A DNA stretch of 64,000 nucleotides from Synchiropus splendidus (lineage: Eukaryota > Chordata > Actinopteri > Syngnathiformes > Callionymidae), in contig NC_071337.1 in assembly GCF_027744825.2 (NCBI RefSeq), forward strand, positions 10,417,031-10,481,030, read 5' to 3'. The notes beneath the pieces are model-generated. The model ran no database searches. It saw nothing but the letters and a program-made list of their open reading frames with translations, and was not told the DNA's origin. Made by a program: the position numbers and the translations under genes. Below are positions 21,801-33,000 of this stretch, in pieces. Within the stretch, counting starts at the first letter, position 1; each line of letters begins with the position of its first letter.

Positions 21801-21903
21801 TCCACAGAACCTCCTGGGCGTCATTGGCCTGAATAGCTTTCAGGTACTTTTGTTTCCACTGCTTCACGTCTAGATTGGTGGGAGTCTTCTCCTCCAGGTC
21901 CAT
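18898..21903 (-). CDS. asb4: Ankyrin repeat and SOCS box protein 4, tandem copy B
   Basis: This is the substrate-binding subunit of a CUL5/elongin-BC E3 ligase. The exons, in transcript order, are 21903-21720, 21487-21188, 19896-19654, 19594-19347, 19287-19174 and 19086-18898. All junctions are GT/AG and in phase, giving 425 aa (human ASB4 is 426). The N-terminus MDLEEKTPTNLD leads into QWKQKYLKAIQAND and the diagnostic LEVDDPGMVLASYKQG. Ankyrin repeats follow (GKTALHVACD, GHTPLHRCV, ETPLHRVARFG, KTALHRAAWNFD). The C-terminus has NAARIYPPQFHMVLQYCHYFPK, WRPAIPDD and a SOCS box (SLQHLARCAIR, LPLPSAIKRY) ending PEGILY, matching human PEGIIY. The ATG at 21903 is the only in-frame ATG after an upstream stop. 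It lies 541 bp upstream (by transcription) of copy A, so the pair is a head-to-tail tandem duplication. Confidence 0.93.
20549..21148 (+). repeat. 600-bp interspersed repeat, copy 1 (asb4-B intron 2)
   Basis: The segment starts GGGTGGGATTCGAT and ends AAGCCCCACCA. A copy of about 604 bp with high similarity lies inverted at 23851-24454. The outer bases GGGTGGG and CCCCACC suggest short terminal inverted repeats of a non-autonomous DNA element. No ORF of family character is present, and I do not recognise the family. Confidence 0.7.
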
Positions 21904-22023
21904 CTCATGCTCCCTCACTGTCTGGCCTGCATCATACCGCAGTGCAGTTGGGCCAAAACACAGGTTGGATTTAAATCAGCGCTGCAATAAGCATATGGCC
22001 TAGATAGCTGCGGCGTCACTATA

Positions 22024-22033
22024 TTAAAAATAG
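22024..22033 (-). promoter_or_regulatory. asb4: TATA/MEF2-like element upstream of asb4 copy B
   Basis: CTATTTTTAA on the minus strand is a full match to the MEF2 consensus YTAWWWWTAR, followed by another TATA-like TATAG. It lies 121 bp upstream of the start codon. The position mirrors the site in front of copy A. Confidence 0.45.
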
Positions 22034-22723
22034 AGAGGGGCGATCTGGGCACTGCTGGGTTACAACGGTGTGACCAGGGGGCTTCCAATGCATGACGTGT
22101 TCACTGAGGAGCAAAGTGAAGGTGGAGTTATTTCGTCTTTAGAGTCAAGGTTTGATGAAATGAATGTGACTCAGATCATTTATAAGTGTAGGGTATGTCA
22201 TGGCTCCCCCACACGGGGCAGCGTTTGATCGTGTTGGGGTGGATAAACACGCCAGTTGTGTTCTGTATGTTGTTCAGGTAAGATGCCTGAATGTTCACTG
22301 CGTAATAGTGGTGTCCAGTAGGTCTTGTCTAGTTCGTCTGTGGTGTAATATGTGTCACATTATGATCTGTTGTCAATTGTTTCCTTCTTTGGCAGCATGA
22401 AAACATGTTGTCCACGTGTTTGAGCTTGTAAGTTGGTTTTGTTGTCATGGTGGCATACGAGTCGTGTTTAGAATGTTGTTCAGAGTAACGGTCCATCCAC
22501 AACTGAGGAACCGCAGCCACTCGTCCCCTTGTCTCTCCATCCAGCACATCAGACCAACTATCAGTACCGGTGGGTGAAGAGTCATGGGTGCGGCAGTAGA
22601 AGATCGGGCTACACATATGCAAAATAACAAAAACATTTTTAAAAAGTTATGAATTTCTAGATGGGAAAACTGGTTCTGATCTGGCCCACTACACTTCATC
22701 GGTCACATCGTTGTTGCATACAG

Positions 22724-23460
22724 GTTGCAAAAGTATTCACATGCTTGAACAAAACACAATTTCTCAGGACAAATCTTAAGCAAGTTCCACTCGTTTACAT
22801 GACCGGAAATGGAACAAACATCAACAATCCAACACTGTTGCTGGTCCTCACTCTTTACTATGAATAGACTGCACAAGTCTGTATTTCACTGTCGCAAACA
22901 TATTCACAGTCTTGCACTGAAGATGTTATTTTGAGGCGAAAATGATGCAGCTCTGCAGCACAGTCTCACAGGACAGAACAAATCGTAGCCAACATTCACC
23001 AGTCCACAGTCATCTGGCACTAGTCAGCAGACGGAAGGCATGAAGTCTGAGGAGCTGTCAGATGACCTCAGAAAGAGATGGGCAAAGCTGTGTTAACCAT
23101 CAATCTGGTACAGAAGGGAAAGGTCATGGTGGAGAACCTGTGAAGAGCAGGGCGTCCCTCCGAGACCACGGCAAAGGACAAGATGAAACTGCTGAGCAAA
23201 GCCAGAGCAAACTGTTGAGGACCTAAAAAAGTCTCTCAGTGACGTACAAGTCACAAGCGACAGGCTACTGTCCTGAGACGCTGTGATGCAGTAGTTCATA
23301 GTGTGCGACCATAGACTCAAAACAAAATCTTCAGTGCGAGGTTTGGACTGTTGCGTTTGTGCTATTCCCTTCCAAATAAACTCACTTTTGCTTTGTTATG
23401 TTCTGAGAACTTGTGTTTGGGTCATGGGTGCGAATACTTACCACTGTAAGTATACTGTAA
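22724..23460. mobile_element. Possible decayed Tc1/mariner-like element
   Basis: The left side reads GTTGCAAAAGTATTCACA and the right side reads GTGCGAATACTTACC; these are roughly inverted and resemble the 'GCAAAAGTATTCA' ends of fish Tc1-like transposons. The interior has no intact transposase frame. Assignment is by resemblance of the ends only. Confidence 0.35.
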
Positions 23461-23850
23461 GAACACCCACTGTACCGATGTCTTCGATGTAATCGCCATC
23501 TACTGTACGTCCCCTGAACATCAAACGTTACACGCTCAATTGTGGGGTGAAAACAAATCCTCCTTTTCCGTCCTCCTTTTCAGAAGATTGGTGCGACTAC
23601 CACTTCGTGTGTGATGCACCAGCTACAGCATCTGCTGCATCACTGGGCTCATTGCCACCAATGACATTTTAAGTGCCCAAAAAAGGTATCTACTTATTTA
23701 GCTCAAATCAATGCGATAAAATATAAAATATATAAAAAAATCAAATACTTCAAATACTTGTTTGAATTATGTATTTCACTGGTGAGTTTGCATATCAAGG
23801 GTTTGTAAAACAGCGACTGAACTTTTGTGGAAGGGCAGGAGGTTTGAGCT

Positions 23851-24454
23851 TGGTGGGACTTTGAGGAGTTCATTATGATCAATTAATTACAACATTATTA
23901 CGATTGATTCATTACAACAAAAAAATAATTTAGTTGAATTGAATTGAATTGAACAGTTTGCTCTCCAGAGAACAGGGAACCTTTGTAAGTGCAGGAGTTC
24001 CTGGTCCACTGATGCACAAGACACGTGGCAGCGAGGATGATGACAACAACAACAAACATGGAGGAATCCCTGAACAAAAGCAAACAAAAGCATCTGCATG
24101 TTTTTTGCTACACAATGTCCGGAGTTTCCACTACTCTGAATGGACTTGAAATTTTTATAAAACTGAAATTCTTATCCAAATATTTTCAAGACAGTGAAAG
24201 AGCTTTAGTTTAAACAAGGTGATATAAAAACTTGAATATAGTCACCATTGTGATTTATTGTGCTATTGTCAAACTGATGCAAAACAAACAATGTTTTGTT
24301 GTTTACATGTATGTATGGGTCCATCATTTGATTCAGTGATATACCACATTCATTCAAATTGAAAAATGTGGCTTCTTGTGGCAAATATTCTTATACCATT
24401 AAAGAGCGATTAATTGAGATTAATTCATCACAAATTCTTTATCGAATCCCACCC
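23851..24454 (-). repeat. 600-bp interspersed repeat, copy 2 (inverted)
   Basis: This is the inverted partner of 20549-21148, ending ATCGAATCCCACCC. It differs by substitutions and small indels, including a local (GAATT)n expansion near 23937. The two copies are 2.7 kb apart and flank asb4-B exons 1 and 2. Confidence 0.7.
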
Positions 24455-27038
24455 CTCCTATGCTAAATGTAAGGAAGTATAAGAACAAGGGGAACCCAAT
24501 GAAAAGTAAAGAAGAACGGTCCCTACAGCATAACAACCCAGAGTGAGGCTGGCGAGGAAACTGCTGAGCTGCATGAAGAAAGGGCCACCACCAAACACTG
24601 CATGGACTGCAACAGCACATTTTATTCATTGCGACAGGTAGCTAACAGTTCCGACTGTCGAGAAAGAAACTAAAAAGGAGACGCTAAAACAGCAGGGTGA
24701 AATCAAAAGAAAGCTCCTGCGTCATGGTGATTATCCTAGCTTTCTTTGTACATCAATAACAAAGGTGGAAAAAAGCCCTTCCAGACTGAAACAGCTGTGT
24801 TCGAGCCTGCTGAGGAGCACCACGGGCTCAGAAGTCATCGTGCCGCCATCGGATTTCAATCCCCGAGCAACTTCCGAAATCAGGGTCGGGCGCGGGCGTC
24901 GGGCTCCAGCTGTGAACAAACACACTGACACGATAGAAAACAAGGCGCCGTCTCCATGTTCGCAGTGCTGGTACATAAAAAAGAGAGCAGCCTGCTGAGG
25001 GGCGGGGCGGGGGGGGGCTACTGTATATACACCAGTGATAAAAATATTCCGTAAGAATACAGCAAGACAGTGCGGGAGCAGCTGGTGGAGTCCGGGAAGC
25101 TAACACACCATGGAGAACCCGGTTTTAAAGCAACACAGTGGTGACCAACAGATACTGTGATGTATCGCAGATTCATGATTTCCAAAATACAATCTGTCAC
25201 TGTTCAACTACTTGAGATGTCTGAACAATGTTGTGGCGTATTGCTTAATGTCGACGACTATTTATGTGTTCAGCCAGCTATGTATCGATACCACATGTTT
25301 GAAGAACAATTGTCAGGGGATTGAGGTACAAAACATCCGTGTTTATTTTTAGCTTCATTGTCCAGGAAATAACTAGCCGACTCACTTCCTCCTGACTTGA
25401 CGTGTCAATGTGTAAATAGTCAAATACTATCAAAATGGTCAGTGCGTATTTAAAGTGGATCATTTGACACGTCTTTATCCATCTATATTTGTAGAGTTTG
25501 GGAAGAGGTTAGCCTGCAGCTGCGCTAGCCTGCGTCAATGCAGCTGCTAAATTTGACTCACCTTGGTTTGTTAGCATTTTTAGCATTCGTTTTTTCCCGC
25601 CAAAATCATTCCAACTAACACTGAAGTCGATTTCATACGCTAAGCCTGACCGTGGAAGATAAACTGCTAAGCTACATTGGCTAGCTAGAGACAGCTAGAT
25701 GAATTGTGTTGCTCCTATTGGTCTGTTAGCGTTTTCTCTTCACTAACCAGATTGCTAGCATGCTGTCAGCTAGCATGATATTTTGACCGTCAATATGGAA
25801 TGCTAACTGATCAAACGCTTCCAACACTAGCTAGTCGTGAATACGTTCATATGGGATTAAAAAAATACATGAAAACAACAAAAGGGAAAAGAAAAATCCT
25901 TCACAGTTCATCAGAGCACATTTTTAAAATCAACATTTTCATAATGTTTTGGCAAAAATAATCCAGGATAATCATTATTAGGTGTTATTACTGTACCTAC
26001 TCTGTGCACATGATCATAAACAACGGATAGATTCTTTGTTAAATACATATATAAATAAATATAAACATGAATAAATCACTGTTACCTGCAGTACACGACG
26101 GTTGAATCGACCCCAGTTTCGTCGGTGAGATCGGAACTCAAGCTGCCTTAACTCCTATCACGGTGTCGACAGTCTATAACGTACGATTATACAGTGCAAC
26201 AGAAGCTAAACCGTCACTTTATAATGCAAATGTATCTCATCGTAACTAAAGTACAAACAATTCTCTTGTAAGGAAATGTGAATTGCATCTTCCAGTGTCA
26301 CACACCCATCGACAACAAGGACCGTCATTATGGCGTCTGTATTCCTAAAATGTTCAGTATTGCAAAGATGGACAGGAGGGGAGGAAGAGAAAGCTCACTC
26401 ACTGCGTCGGCGACGACAACTTTGGAAAAAACAAACACTACTGGTCTCTAAAGGCAACGGCTGGGTCGTACTTTCTTTGAGAGAGAATATAAAAAAAAGC
26501 AGGTTACAAGCATGTACGCATACAGGTTCATTAGTGGTGATGGTTGAGGGTTATTTTAAATGAAAAACATTGTACCTGAAGTCTGGATCACACCCATTCC
26601 AGTGTTTTTACATGTCATTACTTACAGCAGTGTAGAGTTTGCGTATTAAATAATGGTGGTTTCTGAGGTCTGACTTCACTTCTGCAGCCAGTTCCAGCAG
26701 CATGACGACTCCAGTTATAAATATATATATATATATCCGTGTTGGAGGATCCGCGTCTCTCGCCGGCTGTGAGAGCGGAGAGGGATGAGGTGAAGAGCTC
26801 ACAGCCCAAATAAATAAACCTGATTTACTGAATTCATATGAAAATAAAAGGTGATGGATTCCAGTGTGTAAACTGAGGCCAAAGGAAGGGAAGCACCCAA
26901 GTAGCCAAACTTGATGTTTTGGTTGTCTGAAGTTTGGAAGGAGAACCTCAGCTGGATCGCCGGGAGGTGGTCGCGCAGCGTCCGTTTGGATGCAGCCGGT
27001 GCTACTGGCTGAAGTTCGCAGACTGAAACGGGAAGCTC
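24455..27038. other. Gene-poor interval 3' of ppp1r9a
   Basis: No coding gene was recognised. A GC-rich block (about 24800-25020) ends in a G-rich run GGGGCGGGGCGGGGGGGGG. The stretch 25500-25830 is rich in GCTAGC/CTAGCTAG words of the kind seen in fish repeats. The part next to 27038 should hold the ppp1r9a 3' UTR, but no convincing minus-strand AATAAA was found close to the stop. In human, the PON genes lie in the corresponding interval. Confidence 0.5.
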
Positions 27039-30000
27039 TCACTGCTCCAGCTCTCTCTTTCGTAGTTTCTCGCGCTGCTTCTCAAACTTCTCCTGGTTCT
27101 TCTTGGCCTTTTCCAGTAGAACCTTCAGCTCCTTGATCTTCTTCTTCATCAGGGCACGATCCTGAGCGGACGACACGCCGAGGGACTGGAACACAGAAAT
27201 TGGTTTGAGCAGCTCATCTCCGCGGGCGGCCTCATGACAGAGCGCTAACCTTGAGCTCCTCGCTTTCCAACTGCAGCAGCTTCTGGCCATCGACGTCCTT
27301 GGCAGTGAATTCTGGGATATGGTGATCTAAATTCAGCCCCGTGAGCCAGCGCGCCACCTGCTGAGGAGTCCAGTCGGTGATGCCGCTGCTCTGCCACTGT
27401 TTCGAGAGCGGACCCTCGTCGAAGATCTGAGGGCGACAGAGACACGTGATGGAAACTGTCGCCACCTCTTCAATAGACGTGTCGGGAACAGGTGCGACAG
27501 TTGAGCAAGCGTCACCATCAGAAGAGTGGATGAAGCACGACAGGAAGTTAGGAGATTGATCTCACCTCATCATCCACCATATCCAGACTCTGAGGGCAGC
27601 AGCATGAGGAAGACAGTGGGAGACTCAGCGGTTAGAAACCAACAGACCAAACAATCTTACACCCAAAAATGAGGAAACACTTTGACATGATTCTTTGAAT
27701 CACACACTGCAAAGGAGTGGTTAGTGAATTTTCAACTAAATTAATATATATGTCAAACAATGCAAAGACTTTTAATTCAAAATATTATGGGAATTAATTT
27801 TAGATTTCTAAAACAAAGAAGGCAAATACATAATTAACATATATAAATATGTCTAAGCATGGAAAAGATCCGTCTGTCAGTGTTCTCCAAAACTACATTC
27901 CACCATGTCTGGGGTTCTTTCATTTCATTCTTTCAGTCTTTGACATCCACTTTGAATATTTCATGACTTTTTTTTGGTTTGCACTTTTTCTTCTTTGGTT
28001 TTACTGGGTTTAATTTTTTACATTTGACTTGATAACATCTACAAGAGCTCCATATTGTGGTGTGCATAGTTTTAAGGCGGCTGGCGTGGAAAGGGGTGGG
28101 TCATGGGTTGGTTTGTTTATTTCATTGATTTATTTTGGGGGGGATTCTATTATTTTTTTATTTTTAGTTTATTATTATTACAATTACCTCAACTTGTACA
28201 CTCAATATTGCTTTTTGTAACCTTTTGTATGAGAAAATCAATAAAAACATTTTGATTAAAAAAATATTAAAAAAATAAAAAAAATAAATAAATAAATAAA
28301 GTACATTATTTGTAAAAATGAATGTTTGTAATACCATTTTGATTTTCTTTATTTTACGAATAGCTAACAAAGAAAAACAAAACTATATAAGAAAAAAAAG
28401 ATTGATAACAATAAAAAGGTAAATATATGAAAAGTTATACTAATATGAATTGATAACAGACAATAATAAATAATGGTTTTATAAAGGGATATGCGAGCGG
28501 CGAGGTTACAAAAAGTGCATGATAAAAACCAATAATAACACAGGAAAGACGTAGCCACTTATTTCACATTGGTTGGTCTCGTGCTGAACACACCTCATCT
28601 GAAGACAGCAGCAGGTTGTGAGAACGTCCCATGATCTTTGCCTCACCCAGCTGACCACTGAGCTCCACCGAGCTGCTGCTGCTGCTGCCGCTGCCGCTCG
28701 CGTCCTCCGTCACAGGCGGTCCCTGAAAATCATCATGACATGAGTCCATGCCTCGACGGGAGATCTGGGCTTTTGATGGAGGATGAGTCAGCAAATCACT
28801 TATGATAAGAAGCATGAATCAAAAACCTTTGCTTTTCAAATCACACAAAAAGTTTAATGAATTCATTGATTTTGTGCAGAAATCTGGGACGCCATCTTTC
28901 ATAATGTGCTATAAAAAATAAAAAATAATTTAAAAAATGCCACTCTCCCAAAACACATCGTCAAAAACAAAGATCTTCACTGCACCTATAATTCTAAAAT
29001 CATGGATTCAAATGACAAACTACGACCATTGATTCTGCCAGCAGATTCCCTCCCAGTCACTCTCACATCTCCATGGCAACGGAGCACCACACCAGATACA
29101 CAAAATACTATACCAAATAATAGGAATAGGAGAAGAAGTGGGGCCATGTAAGGTCTCTCTGTCCAACACAAGTTAGAAAAGAGTTTACAATGACAACGTC
29201 AGCTGGAATGAAGTATAGTAATGTTTGGAAAATCGTGAGAATGTCATCACTTACCTTGAACTTTGTTTTCTCAGGGCTGCCCTCTGCTGACCGCTCTGAG
29301 GAACTGACAACGGAGCAGGTCAACTCAGAAGGTTTAGAAGAACCATTGCTTCAACTTCATGCTTATTTACCTGTTAGCAGGTGAAGCTCTATAATCTTTG
29401 TCCTTCATGATGCTTTTCCTGAGACATGACCTGATCAGAACAAAAGATCAACATGATCAAACTTCATTTATTATTAAAGCTCATTTGGTTAAGCTTCCTG
29501 TTTGTTCTGACCACTGCGGAGGAGCTGCACCTCTGGCTGAGAAAGGGAACTCAAACTCACCCGGACTCCTGGACTCTCTGCTCCTCCAGACTGGGAGAAG
29601 GGCTGGACTTGGCAGGGGAACCTGAGAGCAAAGTTCCCGGATGAAAACCAGCCTGCTGAACAGTTCAATCGTTGTTTGCATCCACTGACCGTCTTGGCCG
29701 TCTCTTGAAGTGGACCTGGAATACAGCACTCGTCTTGGAGAGCTCTCTGCGCTGCCCGGGGCCCTGAACGCTGCTGCTGCTGCATCGCATGACGTCACGC
29801 TGCGAAGGGAACCGCAGCGACGGTGGCTGGGACTGCCGTGACCCTCCAGGACCTGCCGAGCAGACATACAGACAGTCAGCAAACTTCAGATTCCTCCTTA
29901 AATTTCTCTTTGCTGCTTCTAAAAATGCTAATAAATAAAGAACTAGCTTTTGCTAGTCTGAATAACTATTAAGATGAATTACACACACCATAAAGATATT

Positions 30001-33000
30001 AAACTTCTGCTTCGTAGTATATAATGTCTTTCAACTGAGACATTGATAGACAGTATGAATGTTATTGCTGCATTTCAGTCTTAAAAAAAGTGCTCACAAC
30101 AAGTCAGAAATCATCCGCATATTCTAGGAATCGTCTCTTGTGATTCAGAAAAAAATTTAAAATAAAAAATCCAAGCTATTATTTTGTCTGTGACTGATGT
30201 GACCTCAACACTGAAAAAAATATGCACTCCAATTGGAAGATAAATAATGTGTAATCTGGGATCATTGCAGATTCATTTCCTCTAAGAAAGCATTCAAAAA
30301 GCAGTTTAATATTAGCAGACATGATTAGGTTTTCTTGATTTCATTTTTGCCACAGACACATCGTGGTTAACATGCCGTCTGATTAAAGGAGTGTTATCTG
30401 TGCCGTGAGCAGGGTCTATTTTCGTTGACAGGGAGGAGGCTGCGGGGCATAAATCAAGTGGGAACATTACCCTAAAACAAGGATGTGTGTGTTTTGTGTA
30501 CAAACCTCTCCCTCTGTGGAGCTGATGCTGTCACGGCTGACGTTTCTGTAGCTCATTGTTTTGCTGGGAGAGTAGCTGGAGCCATCTGACACACACACAC
30601 ACACATGCAGCAGCTTTATAAATTCCATTTCAAACTTTCACATTTTCAAAAACAAGCACCAAATTAAGAAAGGCATTTGTCTAGATAGAGCCCTACATAA
30701 CTGGAGCTGCCGCTGAGTGGAATACAAATGTTATTACGCAGCCGATTCCCAGACAGGTCGATCTGAGAAACACTATTTACGGCAACTGTGCGTGATGCCG
30801 ACAACTTTCAGTGATCAGATGTGACATCCTCGTCTCAACGGAGCAATTAAAAAAAAAAGATTTCTATGGTAAACAAAGCATCAACAAGTGCACCGAATAG
30901 GACCTTGCACTTGGAGTGGAACTATATGATCAGTCTGTATGGAAAGGTGGAGTTACTAACATCAGTACTACTTTGAAGCTACATGCGGTTCCTCAAAATT
31001 CACTATGAATATTATAGAGGTGATGCTGCCGCTGCCGCAGTCCAGTCGCAGCGCTGTCTATTTGAAGAGGAAAGTCTATTCTTCCTATTTTGATAGTTTG
31101 AATTCAGCATTTCTGACTTCTGACCTTTCCACCTGGAGAACTACCAGCAGGTTCCATAGAGAAATGAGCGCTGTTATTTAGCTTCAACAGTTCCCTATAT
31201 TACTGTAACAAAGCCTCGTGCTATTATCGTAGCCGCCCTGGAACGATACCACGCAGAGAATATTTGTAAAATCGGCAGCTGTTCATGTGTGCCTTCATGC
31301 ACGTCTCATCAAAAACAAACAATAAATGAAAAAGTACAACTATCGCATATCACCTAATAAAAAACAGTTTGATGGACAGCTGCGGTGAACTTCCCCAGGA
31401 CTCAATTGAAATATATCAGAACACTTCTGGAGCACTTTATGTTTGCTTTAGCACAAACATTGCTAAATTCATCACCACTATATCATTTATATTTTCATTG
31501 TATTACACTTATTCAGTGGCTTTACAGATGAAAACAAACGGACCTCGGGTCGGCGCCGCAGCTCTGCTTGGGCTGTGCTGCAAGGAAGCGCCACTGTTGT
31601 TGCTGTTGTTGTTGTTGTTGACCTGGATGCCATTCTGCTTCATCAGCTGCATCAGCTCCGACTCCAGTGTTGCAATCTGGAGAGCAGTTTTGGTTAAAGC
31701 GGCTCACCAGCAACTGGAAAGCTTTAACACTGACAGTTAACATCGAGATCACGATAACTCTGGCATCATTTGAGCTCTGCATGTCACTGGACTGTGGGAG
31801 GAAAGCGGAGCTCCTGATTGAAACCCATACAAGCATGAGACGAACATACAAACTCCACACAAAAATCCAATCTTTGACTACAAAAGTTCTTCAAATAACT
31901 AGCTTATTTCTAGTAAACACAACTGCATTCACCGCAAGGCCTTATGGTCTTAGCCAAACTTATTAAGAAACTAGTGAGCATTTGTGAGAATGTTTTGTAC
32001 TTAGAAAGATTTGTTAGTTTGTCTTGAAATAAAAAGGCGAACACAATACAATAGAAACAAAAGTCTTGGATTCAACATCTTAAATGATGGCTGCCACAGA
32101 GCAGCCGCCACTTCCTGGAAGAGTCACAGGGGACTTAGACGTCTTACTCTGACTTGCAGGCCCTGGATCTCGGCCAGATGAGCTTTCTCTGCCTCCTCCA
32201 GCCGCTTTCTCTCGGCATCCTCCTTCTGCATGAACTCCACCTCTCTGGAGGAGAAGAGCAGTTCAGTGATCAGCTCATGACCTCAGACCATGAGCTTAAT
32301 TCATGACGACAACTCATTGATGGGACACACAAACACAAGGTCAGGGTGACCTTGGGGAGTTAGCAATACAAAATATGAATGTGTTGACTCGTAATACATA
32401 TATATTTTAGCACAAAAGAATAAATCTAGCTAGGCAAAGCGGGAACAAAAAAGTCGGATTTCAGTTTCTGATCATCTCTACAAAGGGCCCCCTCTGACCA
32501 CTCTAGGGCCACATTGAAGAAGCACGTTGTTCTGGTTTCAACAGCTCAGTGGGATCAATAATAACACGTTAAAACAATGAGTCGCATCCCCGTCTGAATT
32601 AGTCAATATGAAAAATAGATTTTCACAGGGTGACAGAGGAGTGGCAGCGAGGTTGAGAGGGACAGTAGTGAGACCCGCCATGATGTACGGTTTAGAGAGA
32701 GTAGCTCAGGTGCTAAGGCAGAAAGCAGAGTAGCTGAAGATGCTCTCCTTGGGTGGGACAGAGTGGGACAAGATTAGGAGCCAGTATCTCAGAGGGACTG
32801 CTCTAGTGGAGAAGACTGGGGACGAAGTTTGAGCGACTCAGTTGGCTGGGACATGTAGGTAAGTGAAAGAGAGGAAGACACCGATGAGCTGCAGGCTGAC
32901 TTGCGGTGGCAACTTATTCACATGCTAGTGTGCTTATGAGAAAAAGGGAGGTTGGTGAGGAGCCAGAGAAATGAAAGAATGAGCTGCGTGACATTACTGA

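Noticed and set aside
24746..25106. Overlapping open frames in a GC-rich block, considered as a PON exon or CpG-island gene
   Set aside because: None resembles paraoxonase or another family, and no bounding splice sites fit. The frames arise from GC-rich composition.
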